A stretch of DNA of 54,981 nt from Candidatus Wolfebacteria bacterium RIFOXYD12_FULL_48_21 (GTDB taxonomy: Bacteria > Patescibacteriota > Minisyncoccia > UBA6257 > UBA9933), in the NCBI GenBank assembly GCA_001793945.1, contig MGIW01000005.1:1-54981 (forward strand). Reading direction: 5' to 3'. Each line of letters opens with the position of its first letter. Within the stretch, counting starts at the first letter, position 1. Positions 1-10,065 of this stretch are shown in pieces. The translations under genes were made by a program, and so were the position numbers. The notes beneath the pieces are model-generated. The model was not told the origin of the DNA. It saw only the letters and a program-made list of their open reading frames with translations, and did not search any database.

Positions 1-1
1 C

Positions 2-94
2 AACGATCTACTCCACTGCGGATTGCAGGGCAAAAGCCCGAACGAATTCATTAACGAATTCCGACATGCAAAACCGCCAAATGTCCTTGCCTAA
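2..94 (+). pseudogene. C-terminal tail of a DDE/integrase-core-like transposase (cut by window edge)
   Basis: Open frame NDLLHCGLQGKSPNEFINEFRHAKPPNVLA*, resembling the HxGLxGKTPxE tail of integrase-core transposases. Confidence 0.4.
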
Positions 95-758
95 AACATA
101 CGCTGAGCGCATCCTTTTTCTGGAGCGGAACGAGGAGCGTCAGGCGCGTGGTACGCTCCACGAGCGTCCCCATTGCGCTCGCATGATCCTTCCCGACAAT
201 GAGATCACCTTCCCAATGCCCGGGAACGGTGCGGTCCGCAACTTCGACAGGACGCTCGGAAATACTGATGATATCTTGTATCCGCTGGCGCTTTGCATGG
301 GCATATTTGCGCGGTTGGCGGAGCTTCCGTTCCTGACGGAGATTGCGCATCAATTCAGTCTTCAATTCACCACGCGGAAGGCAATACAAGTGTTGATAGA
401 TGGTTTCGTGTGAAATGCGCATCGTCTTGTCTTGAGGATACGCGAGGACAAGCCGCTTTGCAATTTCTTCCGGAGACCATTGGCGGCGCAATCCGGTATA
501 GACATACTGTTTGAGATGTACATGCGTGTCCAACTTCTTCGGTCTGCGTCCTTGCGCGCGCAATTCTTTTGCGCGCTGCTGCGCGGTTTCCGCGCGGTAG
601 CAGCGGACATATTTCACGCGAGCATGGACTTCTCGGGAAACTGTACTCGTCGGGCGACCGATCCTGCGAGCGATGGACGCGAATGATTCATCCGTCCACG
701 CCCCGCGGCTGATTTCTTCGCGCTCAAAGGATGTAAGGCGCGTGTATGATGTTTGCAT
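51..758 (-). mobile_element. IS30-family transposase, C-terminally truncated
   Basis: N-terminal HTH (SFEREEISR...SIARRIGRPTSTVSREV), SPEEIAKRL, SHETIYQHLY and GHWEGDLIVGK motifs; catalytic C-terminus missing. Confidence 0.85.
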
Positions 759-855
759 ATGGTGACAGTATATCCGATGCTGCCATTGCGCTGATATATT
801 GAACTCAAGGGTTCAGATGTATGTCATAAGTGAAAAATCCTGTATAATACCCGTA

Positions 856-1917
856 ATGATCTCGCAGAAACTGATCAAGGAAATAATAGAAGAGGCGGTG
901 CACGCACCATCGGGGGATAATTCCCAGCCGTGGCGGTTTGAGGTGCGTGGAAACGAGATCGATATTTATAATCTTGTCGGCAGAGATGCTACTTTGTTTA
1001 ATTTCAAAAACAGGGGAGATTTTTTGGCGCATGGTGCGTTAATTGAAAACATTGCTATCGCAGCGGCGCATTTTGGATATAAGGCGGAAATGGTGTTGTT
1101 CCCTGAGGTGGGGAGAAATGATCATACTGCGACGGTCCGCTTAGAAAAGGCAGTAGAGAAAAAAGAAACAGGCCTATTTAAGGCGATTCGCGAACGGGCA
1201 ACCAATCGAAAAATATATCAATCATATGTATTGACCGAGGAAGAAAAGGAGTATATCGAAGGAATGAAAGGCGAAGGAGGCGCGGAGATACGACTGGTAG
1301 ATAATCGCGAAGATGTGAACAAGCTGGCGACCATCGTCAGCTTGAACGAGCGGCTGTTATTGGAAAACAAGCATATTCATGATTTCTTGTTCTCGATCAT
1401 CCGCTGGACCGATGAGGAAGAGAAAGGAAAACCGGGCATGCATGTAAAAACGCTCGAACTCGCACCGCCGCAGCGATTTGCATTTAGGCGGTTTAAGAGT
1501 TGGAAATTTGTTGAATGCGCAAACAGGATCGGCGCCTCGAAATTCATCGCGAAAGAAAATGCAAAGGTATATGCGTCGTCGTCCGCGATTGGAGCCATTA
1601 TTATGGAGAGTGATGCACCGAAAGATTTCATGCAAGCGGGAAGACTGTTGGAACATATGTGGTTGACGCTCACAAACAGGGGATTGAGCTTGCAGCCGGT
1701 AACCGCAGTGGCGTATCTTGCGCAAAGGATCAAAGCGGGGGATGTAAGCGAATTATCCGCCGAGCATCAGGAGCTGATCAAGAGGGCAGATAAAGAAACA
1801 AGGGAAATTTTAGGAATCGGCGATAAAACGATCGCAATGGTATTTCGCATCGGCAAGGCAGATAAGCCAAGTGGGCGTGCATTTAAATTGGGCCCTGATA
1901 TACGGTGGAGTGTGTGA
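856..1917 (+). CDS. Nitroreductase-like (Acg-type) protein
   Basis: EAVHAPSGDNSQPWRFEV N-terminus and two-half nitroreductase-like layout; TATAAT 7 nt upstream of ATG. Confidence 0.65.
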   Translation: MISQKLIKEIIEEAVHAPSGDNSQPWRFEVRGNEIDIYNLVGRDATLFNFKNRGDFLAHGALIENIAIAAAHFGYKAEMVLFPEVGRNDHTATVRLEKAVEKKETGLFKAIRERATNRKIYQSYVLTEEEKEYIEGMKGEGGAEIRLVDNREDVNKLATIVSLNERLLLENKHIHDFLFSIIRWTDEEEKGKPGMHVKTLELAPPQRFAFRRFKSWKFVECANRIGASKFIAKENAKVYASSSAIGAIIMESDAPKDFMQAGRLLEHMWLTLTNRGLSLQPVTAVAYLAQRIKAGDVSELSAEHQELIKRADKETREILGIGDKTIAMVFRIGKADKPSGRAFKLGPDIRWSV

Positions 1918-1931
1918 GAAAAACTAACAGT

Positions 1932-2843
1932 ATGGAAATTAAAAGAGCGCAAAAAATAGAGGAGATAATCGCAGAGCTTAAAAAGTTGAAAACCGACCTA
2001 AACGGCTATGCGGTAGAAAAGAATATTGAATTTTTTGAAGCGATCAAATCGCCTATGCGATATATCGGGTGGTTATTATTTTCGGCTAACAAGATAGACA
2101 AGGAACAAATATTAGAGTTGAGCGATTTCCCCAAGGAAGAATGGGAAGAAGATCTGCACAAAAATTTGATCAAGATGGAGCGAAAAAAAATTCCAGGAAT
2201 GATAGAGCCGCTTAAAAAGAAATTAGTGCAGATCATTAATGATAAAAATCCGCGGTTGGTAGTCAATTTAGGAGCAGGCGCAATGGAACTGGAAAGACAA
2301 ATAATAGAAGTATTGCTAAAAAAAGGATCAGCTAAAAATGTAACATTTGTTGCAATAGATAAATCTATCATAGCAAAAAGACTTGCGGTAGAAAATCTTG
2401 CGCAATTTAAAGAAGATATAGAGCTCGAGGAAGTAGGCCGCGTAACCAAAGATAGGCTCCTCGAAAATAATAAAAAAAATATACGGGTAATATTGTGCAG
2501 TAACGATATCTTTGAGCTGGATAAGGAATTTGGAGAAGGATTTTTTGATGTAGTATGTTTTGCGAAGTTCAAGCATCATTTGCAAGATGTGCAAAAGAAA
2601 CGGCTAGATACAATTATTGCGATTATAGGAAAATATATAGTCGAATTTGACGATTATCGGAGCTGGTGGCTACTTATCCCACAATCAATTGCCACATGGG
2701 GATATCCGGTACTTATGAATGGCGCAGTATTCTCGAGGCTAAGGGACTATACAAAAAAGGAGTTAAGAGGCAGGAGCGTGGCTGGTAATCGTCTCTCATT
2801 TTTTAAGAATGGCTCATATATGATCGAAAGCATAAAACCATAA
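1932..2843 (+). CDS. Putative class I SAM-dependent methyltransferase
   Basis: PRLVVNLGAGAMELERQ motif I-like, VTFVAIDKS, GFFDVVCFAKFKHH. Confidence 0.45.
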   Translation: MEIKRAQKIEEIIAELKKLKTDLNGYAVEKNIEFFEAIKSPMRYIGWLLFSANKIDKEQILELSDFPKEEWEEDLHKNLIKMERKKIPGMIEPLKKKLVQIINDKNPRLVVNLGAGAMELERQIIEVLLKKGSAKNVTFVAIDKSIIAKRLAVENLAQFKEDIELEEVGRVTKDRLLENNKKNIRVILCSNDIFELDKEFGEGFFDVVCFAKFKHHLQDVQKKRLDTIIAIIGKYIVEFDDYRSWWLLIPQSIATWGYPVLMNGAVFSRLRDYTKKELRGRSVAGNRLSFFKNGSYMIESIKP

Positions 2844-2848
2844 AGATA

Positions 2849-4495
2849 ATGAATATTTTAGGGAACTTCAATCTTTTGTCGGTAGGAATTATAGTCGCCT
2901 GTATTGTGATTTTAGGCTGGGTAATCTTTTTTAGCAATAGAAAAAGTATTACCAACAGAACATTTCTTGGCCTCTCAATGGCTGCGGCGCTATGGAGCGT
3001 ATTTAATTATGTATCGTTTCAGTTAACGGATGCGAAATGGATATTGTGGGCACTACGGGCGCAGATGTTCTTTGCAGTTTGGTATGCATACTTTATTTTT
3101 CAGCTTTTTTATGTATTTCCGGAAGATGTTAAGGAATTTACGAGAGAATATAAAATATTTCTATTTCCAGCCTTATTGGTTGTATCAGCCGCAACATTAA
3201 CGGAGTTCGTCTTCGTGGGAGTTGAGGGGGTAAATATAGGCGGAGGGGCATCGGGAGTGGCACTTGATTGGGGGGTGGGACTATTCGGCACATTTATTGG
3301 ATTTTTGCTTATAGTCGGGGTGGCGATGTTTATAAGAAAAACAAGGAGTGCCTCAGAAGAAGAAAGTCAAAAATTCCGCTACATTCTTGCCGGACTCTTT
3401 ACGACATTCTTATTGCACATAGTTTTTAATTTTATATTGCCCGCTCTTTTGGATATGCCACAGTTTGTTCAATATGGCGCCATGTTTGTATTTCCACTCA
3501 TATTCTTTACATTCTATGCGATTATTAAGCACAATCTACTGAATATAAAGGTTGTTGCTACGGAGATTTTCATACTATTGCTTTCGCTGGTGTCTTTTGT
3601 TGAAGTGGTTATTGCAAAAAATACAACGGAAATAGCTTTTAGGACCGTTATATTCTTCGCAATATTGGCAATCGGTATACTTGTTATCCGCAGCGTCCGC
3701 CGCGAAGTCGAGCAAAAAGAAAAACTGCAAAAACTATCAGAAGACCTCGAGGCGGTAAACGAAGAATTAAAGAAGACGGAAAAACTGAAGGCGGAGTTCT
3801 TCTCGTTTGCCGCGCATCAGGTTAAATCGCCTATGGCGGTCATCAAGGGTTATGCCACATTGATCGGTGACGGCACATTGGCGGGTGTACCACAGGACAA
3901 GATCGTGGAGATCGCAAAAAAGATCGGCGCTGCGGCAAGCCGCACGCTTGCCATGGTAAACAACCTGCTCGACATGCGAAAGATCGAGGAGGGAAGAATG
4001 GTCTATTCGTTCGAAGAGCTGAATGTGGTCCCGCCGATCCGCACTATTGTTGCCGATCTGGAAACATTGGCAAAGGACAAAGGTCTTGCGTTGACCTTTG
4101 AGGCATCGCAGGAAGAGATAGTGCTGAACATGGATATTCAGAAGTTCACGCAGGTCATTCAGAACCTTATAGACAATGCGGTCAAATATACCGAAGCCGG
4201 ATGGGTTAAGGTAAGCGTGAGCTTGAATGACGGCAAAGTGCTGTTTGCGGTTTCCGATTCGGGCAGGGGCATTTCAAAAGACTTTGCTGCGAATATGTTT
4301 ACCCAATTCGCGCGTGATCCGGCCTTGGCTCAGGATACCAAAGGCACCGGCCTCGGCCTCTTCATCGCCAAACAGATTGTGGAAGCCCATGGCGGCAAAA
4401 TCTGGGCATCCTCCGAAGGCGAAGGAGCAGGGAGCACCTTCTCGGTGGAAATCCCGCAAGATAATAAGGCGGTTACGGAGAAGATGGGGAGTTGA
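2849..4495 (+). CDS. Membrane sensor histidine kinase (N-terminal multi-TM, HisKA + HATPase_c)
   Basis: FFSFAAHQVKSPMAVIKGYA H-box; NLIDNAVKYT N-box; [29 protein letters not shown]-boxes. Confidence 0.92.
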   Translation: MNILGNFNLLSVGIIVACIVILGWVIFFSNRKSITNRTFLGLSMAAALWSVFNYVSFQLTDAKWILWALRAQMFFAVWYAYFIFQLFYVFPEDVKEFTREYKIFLFPALLVVSAATLTEFVFVGVEGVNIGGGASGVALDWGVGLFGTFIGFLLIVGVAMFIRKTRSASEEESQKFRYILAGLFTTFLLHIVFNFILPALLDMPQFVQYGAMFVFPLIFFTFYAIIKHNLLNIKVVATEIFILLLSLVSFVEVVIAKNTTEIAFRTVIFFAILAIGILVIRSVRREVEQKEKLQKLSEDLEAVNEELKKTEKLKAEFFSFAAHQVKSPMAVIKGYATLIGDGTLAGVPQDKIVEIAKKIGAAASRTLAMVNNLLDMRKIEEGRMVYSFEELNVVPPIRTIVADLETLAKDKGLALTFEASQEEIVLNMDIQKFTQVIQNLIDNAVKYTEAGWVKVSVSLNDGKVLFAVSDSGRGISKDFAANMFTQFARDPALAQDTKGTGLGLFIAKQIVEAHGGKIWASSEGEGAGSTFSVEIPQDNKAVTEKMGS

Positions 4496-4541
4496 GGATC
4501 TTTCATATATGCAGAAGAAGTCTAAATACGATATAAGAATA

Positions 4542-4582
4542 AAGCAAAACAACGCAAAAAATATTTTTGCGTTGTTTTGCTT
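4542..4582 (+). terminator. Hairpin terminator downstream of the histidine kinase
   Basis: AAGCAAAACAACGCAAAAA-ATA-TTTTTGCGTTGTTTTGCTT, 19-bp perfect arms. Confidence 0.75.
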
Positions 4583-4625
4583 GCTAAACGCCATAGGCTA
4601 TGATGATGAGAATAATGATAAGGGG

Positions 4626-5324
4626 ATGTCTCCGTTGAGAAAAAAGATACGAAAGCAACTCTTAATAATAGACTGGAAGGCGAAGTACCCGGAGTGCAAA
4701 GACTTATTAAGTAAGTATCACCCGGGATGGATTTTGTTTGACATGTTAAAGAAGGGATCGATTGCGAAGCAAACAAGGATTCAAAAAATACTTGAGGAAT
4801 GCGGGCGTGATCCATTGATAAAAAAACTGTGGAACCAGTATGGAGCTACGCAGGAAAAAGAGGGGAAAGAAATATTGGCGATTTTTAAAAAAGAAGCCCA
4901 GCTGTTTATGGATTTTGTAGGGTCTGCGCCTAAAAATATCCATACGCTGACAGTAATTGCGAATCCATTAGATGCATACTGGCGCGGATACGGACTTGAG
5001 GTAAAAGGAGTAGGCTATATAGTAGTTGGCCCCGGTAACAAGCAAGAAAAAAGAAATGTGATACGGCACGAATTGATTCACATTCTTGCGCCAAAAATCA
5101 CAATTCCTCAGGGGCTGCTTATATATTCCAAAAATAGTGCATTGGCGAAAATGGGTTACGGCACGAAAAGTATTCTCAATAGGGAATATGTCGTTCGTGC
5201 ATTGCAGATCGCATATGAAACAGAAGTATTGAAAAAAGATTTTGAACAAGCACTACTGGAAGAATCAGAATTTCCCAAAATCAAAGAAGCAGTTGAATTC
5301 GTAAAAGGGAAGATAATCGGATAA
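4626..5324 (+). CDS. Putative HExxH zinc metallopeptidase-like protein
   Basis: RHELIHIL motif; start set after the upstream hairpin, longer ORF starts possible. Confidence 0.5.
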   Translation: MSPLRKKIRKQLLIIDWKAKYPECKDLLSKYHPGWILFDMLKKGSIAKQTRIQKILEECGRDPLIKKLWNQYGATQEKEGKEILAIFKKEAQLFMDFVGSAPKNIHTLTVIANPLDAYWRGYGLEVKGVGYIVVGPGNKQEKRNVIRHELIHILAPKITIPQGLLIYSKNSALAKMGYGTKSILNREYVVRALQIAYETEVLKKDFEQALLEESEFPKIKEAVEFVKGKIIG

Positions 5325-5461
5325 TAGGGTCACTACGGAGAAGATAGGGTATAGTCCCAAGCATATCGGAAAACCGCCATATGTCCTTGTGCATTTGTAT
5401 AATGTATGTTATTTAATAGTTAGGATTTAAACTTCAAAACTTAATATCAGGAGGGGTAAAA

Positions 5462-6472
5462 ATGGAAAAGACGATACTCATTCTCACTCATTCGCAGGAC
5501 GATTGTGCAAAACTTGTCATTGATCAGCTTTCTTCAAAAGGAGCAGATCTTGTCAGGTTCAATACCAATGAATTCCATAGCAAGGTAAAGGCCGTAATGC
5601 ACCTTAGCGGACGCGGAGATTTTCAGGGAAGATACGAATTTCCTGATAGTGTGCTGCCTTTTAGCCAAGTCGGCGTGGTGTGGAACAGAAGAATTCACGA
5701 ACCTGAACTGGATTATGATTTAGGGAATCCGGAGCTTCAGGCATGGATGGCTGACGAAGCAGAGATGGCTATGAACATCTCTTTTACCATGTTTACATGC
5801 CCCGTGATCAATCCATGGGAAATCAACGAGAGATTGAAGTTCAACAAGATGATTCAAATGCAAAGAGCCGCTTCTCTGGGGTTAGAAGTTCCGCTTTCTT
5901 GCATAACGAATAATCTCTCAGAAATCAAGGAATTTTGGAGAGAGGCAGAGGAAGAAGTTATCTTCAAGAAAATTAGAAAAGGCCTGTTCAGATTCAGTAA
6001 CGGGGAAACTCTGTTATTGCATACCAGTAAGATCCCAAGAGAGATGATGACGGAAGAAAATTTGGCAAGAATGAGATTTAGTCCGATGTTTTTACAGGAG
6101 CATATACCGAAGCGCTTTGATGTACGGTCTGTCGTGGTAGACGAGAAAGTATTTTCAGTGACGATAGACTCGCAGGGAGTGGAAGAAGGAAAGACGGATT
6201 ACAGAACAGCTGCCGTCATGGGAAAGCTCAAAGAGATGCCTCACAAAGAAATAGATCTGGGAGAGGATGTTAATAAAAAGCTCGTAGCTTTCTCAAAAAG
6301 TTTTGAGCTGACATTTAGCGTCATTGACATGGTTATAACCCCGGATGGAAGAATCGTATTCTTAGAGGATAATCCGAATGGACAATGGGCATGGCTCGAG
6401 CATATGACGGGCGCACCTATTTCTGAAGCATTTGCGGATACGCTTATAGAATTTTCCCAGAGATCTTCTTGA
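5462..6472 (+). CDS. ATP-grasp ligase of the graspetide (MvdC/MvdD-like) type
   Basis: VWNRRI, KFNKMIQMQRAASLGLEVP, FKKIRKGLF, HIPKRFDVRSVVVDEKVFSVTIDSQ...TDYR, FLEDNPNGQW; SD aggagg upstream. Confidence 0.85.
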   Translation: MEKTILILTHSQDDCAKLVIDQLSSKGADLVRFNTNEFHSKVKAVMHLSGRGDFQGRYEFPDSVLPFSQVGVVWNRRIHEPELDYDLGNPELQAWMADEAEMAMNISFTMFTCPVINPWEINERLKFNKMIQMQRAASLGLEVPLSCITNNLSEIKEFWREAEEEVIFKKIRKGLFRFSNGETLLLHTSKIPREMMTEENLARMRFSPMFLQEHIPKRFDVRSVVVDEKVFSVTIDSQGVEEGKTDYRTAAVMGKLKEMPHKEIDLGEDVNKKLVAFSKSFELTFSVIDMVITPDGRIVFLEDNPNGQWAWLEHMTGAPISEAFADTLIEFSQRSS

Positions 6473-6533
6473 CGCCAGATCATCCGAGGATTAAACTACT
6501 ATTAGTACGATAAAATAAGAGGAGGTGATAAGT

Positions 6534-6674
6534 ATGGAATTAGTAGAGCAGCAGTCGGAAAGGCCGTTTTTCCTGGATTTCGCATTCAGGCTCCCGGCGG
6601 GAGTTGAAATCGAAACCTCGAAGCAGTCGAAAGACTGCACAAGCTGGGGCGAGGCAAGTTGCGATGATGATTAG
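6534..6674 (+). CDS. Graspetide precursor peptide (46 aa), absent from ORF track
   Basis: MELVEQQSERPFFLDFAFRLPAGVEIETSKQSKDCTSWGEASCDDD; PFFLDF resembles the microviridin leader motif PFFARFL; SD agaggaggtgat; directly follows ATP-grasp. Confidence 0.8.
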   Translation: MELVEQQSERPFFLDFAFRLPAGVEIETSKQSKDCTSWGEASCDDD

Positions 6675-6700
6675 GTAACCCATCGGGGGATACCTGACAA

Positions 6701-6727
6701 GGGGCATCAATTGGTGCCCCTTTTTTT
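6701..6727 (+). terminator. Rho-independent terminator after the graspetide operon
   Basis: GGGGCATCAATTGGTGCCCC followed by T7. Confidence 0.85.
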
Positions 6728-7552
6728 AAAGAAGTCCTCAAAGATGTCTTTTGTGCAAAAGACATGATTTAGTCCTATAACTCCGAAGACGCTTTTATTT
6801 TTTTTCAGCAAGGATAGGATATTCTTTGACAAGAAATAATCTCTGCCTAAATTAATATCGGTTCCGACTTTATTTAATACAGTCCTTGTGGAAAATGGAT
6901 TCTGTAATTTGAAAATATATCTGGAATCTAAATCGAAATCAGTCAATTGCTCGGGGTTTTCCGGCAGAACCGATTTTCCTGTTACATTCATTAAATTATT
7001 GGAGATTATTCCAAATGCGCTGCCCATTTTTGTAAGGTGCAATTTTTCATCAATGGAATGTATAAGAGATTTGATACTTGCTATTGTTTTTTCATCAAAT
7101 TTGTTCCCCATCTTGATCCTACTATTTAAGTTATTTAAAAGAATCCACGAGGCAACATTCACCTCACTGTTTCTTTTTGTGGCAAATTTTAATAATTGAT
7201 CCCATGATGGTTCGATCTCGTATATTTTAATTTTATTTTTTTGACTCATATAAAAAACAAAACCAGTTTCGCCATATTTCTTGACCAGTTCGTCCTTGGA
7301 TGAAACATTAGGGGTATGCCCTTCAATGATAATGGCGACATTACGGTTATTTTGCAAAAAATAGTTGAAGTGTTTTTCTATATCCTTAAACTGTTTGTTT
7401 CGGATATTTTTGGAATGTTTACAGCCGTAAAGAAAAAGCTCTTGCTCTTTATTTTTTAAATTCAAAATAAAAGGACTTTTTGGCTCAGCCTTTGGATATT
7501 GAGCTAAGGACAGTATCCTTTCCTCTGCATTTTTAAGCGGGATTTCTTTCAT
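6707..7552 (-). CDS. Hypothetical protein, weak TraB/Tiki/ChaN-clan resemblance
   Basis: LFLYGCKHSKN, VAIIIEGHTP and C-terminal VFGVIGLNHVF motifs resemble TraB-like GTxH/vGxgH; tentative. Confidence 0.35.
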   Translation of the reverse strand: MKEIPLKNAEERILSLAQYPKAEPKSPFILNLKNKEQELFLYGCKHSKNIRNKQFKDIEKHFNYFLQNNRNVAIIIEGHTPNVSSKDELVKKYGETGFVFYMSQKNKIKIYEIEPSWDQLLKFATKRNSEVNVASWILLNNLNSRIKMGNKFDEKTIASIKSLIHSIDEKLHLTKMGSAFGIISNNLMNVTGKSVLPENPEQLTDFDLDSRYIFKLQNPFSTRTVLNKVGTDINLGRDYFLSKNILSLLKKNKSVFGVIGLNHVFCTKDIFEDFFKKRGTN

Positions 7553-7694
7553 GCGACCTTATTGATAGCAAATTAGATTTAGATAGTATCAAGTATAAGG
7601 CAGGTATATGACATGAGCAATACGCCTGTACTGGAACACTCTGTCACCGCCTTTTTTGCACATCCTTCAAGCGATTCAATAAAGATGATGAGGG

Positions 7695-7848
7695 AGGCAC
7701 CGGCCTCGGCCTCTTCATCGCCAAACAGATCGTGGAAGCCCATGGCGGCAAAATCTGGGCATCCTCCAAAGGAGAAGGCGCAGGTAGCACCTTCTCGGTG
7801 GAAATCCCTTTGGACAACAAGGCGGTTACGGAAAAGATGGGGAGTTGA
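7695..7848 (+). pseudogene. Histidine-kinase 3'-end remnant (copy B)
   Basis: Near-identical to 4347-4495 up to AAGATGGGGAGTTGA. Confidence 0.95.
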
Positions 7849-7945
7849 GGGGGGTTTGACAAAACTATTACTACAATGGCATACTTTTATTAGTAACTTT
7901 GTAGTGGGCGTCATTTGTTATTAACCTCAGCAAAGGAGTAGCGTC
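7849..7945 (+). promoter_or_regulatory. Duplicated promoter/leader (copy 1)
   Basis: TTTGACAAAACTATTACTACAATGGCATACTTTTATTAG...CAAAGGAGTAGCGTC; nearly identical to 12074-12170. Confidence 0.75.
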
Positions 7946-8137
7946 ATGGGATGGTGGAAAACTGGCAATGAGCACGAAACAAAAGGTGATGACAAGTATC
8001 GCGAGACGCTTGGACCGACTCATACGGATACCCATCATGTTAACGATGCGGGTAAGCGGGATAGCCCTCACAGTGAGGATCTTAAAGTTTCCGGGGCCAA
8101 GTATGAGTCGTCGATGACTGACATCCACAAGAAGTAA
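7946..8137 (+). CDS. Small hydrophilic protein (63 aa), unknown function
   Basis: MGWWKTGNEHETKGDD...; SD caaaggag; duplicated leader. Confidence 0.6.
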   Translation: MGWWKTGNEHETKGDDKYRETLGPTHTDTHHVNDAGKRDSPHSEDLKVSGAKYESSMTDIHKK

Positions 8138-8180
8138 ACCTCCAAAGACCCGAGCATGTCCGAAAACTGCTCAAAATTTT

Positions 8181-8456
8181 ATGAATATCAAGCGTAGTTA
8201 CGAGAAAGTAAAAAATGGGGCGCCTGAATTTGGGTGGGATGAGAAAGATCTAAATGAGGCGATAAAGATAGCAGAAGGGCTAAAAAGATCCGATCTTATT
8301 ATATTTTGGCTGCAACAAGAGGCAAAAGAATCGGAGGCGTCATTTGATAATTGGTTTAAAGATCTGCAGCTTTTTTCAAAACAGGAAATTATAGATATCA
8401 TACATGAATTAGGCCCGAAAGTAGGGCAGGAATTTATTGATAAGTTTAAGAAGTGA
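8181..8456 (+). CDS. Hypothetical protein (91 aa)
   Basis: Intact ORF followed by a terminator. Confidence 0.55.
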   Translation: MNIKRSYEKVKNGAPEFGWDEKDLNEAIKIAEGLKRSDLIIFWLQQEAKESEASFDNWFKDLQLFSKQEIIDIIHELGPKVGQEFIDKFKK

Positions 8457-8460
8457 GAAA

Positions 8461-8486
8461 GAGAATCTTCTAAGGTTCTCTTTTTT
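8461..8486 (+). terminator. Rho-independent terminator
   Basis: GAGAATCTTCTAAGGTTCTCTTTTTT. Confidence 0.8.
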
Positions 8487-8494
8487 GGAATAAA

Positions 8495-8638
8495 CTCGGC
8501 CTCTTCATCGCCAAACAGATTGTGGAAGCCCATGGCGGCAAAATCTGGGCATCCTCCGAAGGCGAAGGAGCAGGTAGCGCCTTCTCGGTGGAAATCCCTT
8601 TGGACAACAAGGCGGTTACGGAAAAGATGGGGAGTTGA
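8495..8638 (+). pseudogene. Histidine-kinase 3'-end remnant (copy C)
   Basis: CTCGGCCTCTTCATCGCC...AAGATGGGGAGTTGA. Confidence 0.95.
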
Positions 8639-8731
8639 GCGAACCGCAGAGAAATTTGACAAAAATATAGATATATCTGATGATTTAATCAGAAATTTTT
8701 AAAAATCAACAATAGGATAAGGAGAAGGGTC

Positions 8732-10036
8732 ATGAGAGATAAGAGATATTTTGTGTTAGGAGCGGCCTCCTTTCTTGTAAGCGGAGCAACCCGCGGGGCA
8801 ATCTATGATACAGACAAAGGGTCGGTATTTTCACTAAGCGAGGATGGAAAGATCATCGTCCAAAAGCTGGACCAAGGGAAGTCCATATCGGAAATCTGCA
8901 AAGAAGAGGGAGTATCTAAGAAAGAGCTCCAAAACTTTTTGCAAAAAATTGTCGACTTGGGCCTGGGTGAATTCGCTCAAGAATTCCGAGTGCGGGAAAA
9001 GGTGGAAATTCCATCAATACGGGATACTCTTTCCTTCGTGCATTGCGAAATAACCGAGCGATGCAATTTTACCTGCGTGCATTGCTATAACAGTGCATCG
9101 TTGTGCAAAAAGGGGAAAGAGCTGAAAACGGCGGAATGGGTTCGCATATTACAGGAGGCATACGGGAAAGGATGCAGAAGGATGCAGCTCGTAGGGGGAG
9201 AGCCATTTTGCAAGAGAAAAACTCTTTTTGAAGTGGCCGGAGAAGCGCGACGCATGGGGTACGAGGGTGTTGAGATTTTCTCAAACTGTTCATTATTGAC
9301 CGCGAGAGACATCGCCAGCATCAAAGATCTGAAAATATCGATGGCGTCGTCATTCTACAGCAGTAACGAGAAAATACATAACGCAATCACGCAAAAAGAA
9401 GGGAGCTGGCAAAAGGCGATTGAAAATTTCGCGAAGATTGTCGAGCAACAGATCCCGCTTCGCGTAGGGTTGATAATCAGCCGGGCAAATGAGGCAACGG
9501 TCGAAGAGACAAAGGCATTTCTGAAAGAGCAATTCGGCATTGAGCATATCAGAAGTGACTATGTAAGGCCGGCAGGAAGGGGATGTGCGAGCGACCTCAT
9601 CTCAGACTCAATGATCAGTGCCCAGGCAGTTACCTCACCGAGTTTTGCAAAGACAGATCTGTCTACATTTGCAAAAAGAAGGTGTGGACATAACTGTTTC
9701 ATGGACAAGATCTGCATTTCGCCCACGGGAGATGTTCACCCTTGCGTAATGGAGCGGGATGTATCATACGGCAATGTACGGAGGGCATCTCTGGAAGAAA
9801 TCCTTGCATCGCCGACTGCGCTTCAGTATCGCAGGATGAGCAAGGATGTTATCGAGGCATGTAGTGAATGCGAATATCGCTATTGTTGCTTTGACTGCAG
9901 GGTTAAGGCAAGAAACGGTAGTGATAACATAACTGCAAAGCCTTGGTGGTGCATGTATGACCCATTAAAAGGTGAGTGGAAAATGTCTAAGAAAGGAGGT
10001 GATGAGGGGAGTATCGAGGCAAGAGGCGAGTGTTAA
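8732..10036 (+). CDS. Radical SAM/SPASM peptide maturase with PqqD-like N-terminal region
   Basis: CNFTCVHCYN (CxxxCxxC); C-terminal CGHNCFMDKICISPTGDVHPC...CSECEYRYCCFDCR SPASM cysteines; SD aaggagaagg. Confidence 0.9.
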   Translation: MRDKRYFVLGAASFLVSGATRGAIYDTDKGSVFSLSEDGKIIVQKLDQGKSISEICKEEGVSKKELQNFLQKIVDLGLGEFAQEFRVREKVEIPSIRDTLSFVHCEITERCNFTCVHCYNSASLCKKGKELKTAEWVRILQEAYGKGCRRMQLVGGEPFCKRKTLFEVAGEARRMGYEGVEIFSNCSLLTARDIASIKDLKISMASSFYSSNEKIHNAITQKEGSWQKAIENFAKIVEQQIPLRVGLIISRANEATVEETKAFLKEQFGIEHIRSDYVRPAGRGCASDLISDSMISAQAVTSPSFAKTDLSTFAKRRCGHNCFMDKICISPTGDVHPCVMERDVSYGNVRRASLEEILASPTALQYRRMSKDVIEACSECEYRYCCFDCRVKARNGSDNITAKPWWCMYDPLKGEWKMSKKGGDEGSIEARGEC

Positions 10037-10065
10037 GTAAAATTCTAACTGAGAAGGAAAAAGTC

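Noticed and set aside
66-686. Plus-strand ORFs overlapping the IS30 transposase
   Set aside because: Antisense of a well-supported transposase; no recognisable protein features.
5355-5395. AAAACCGCCATATGTCCTTG resembles AAAACCGCCAAATGTCCTTG at about 70-89; a looser match lies near 8155
   Set aside because: Could be an IS-end relic, but ~20 bp of similarity without terminal inverted repeats or target duplications is too weak to call an element.
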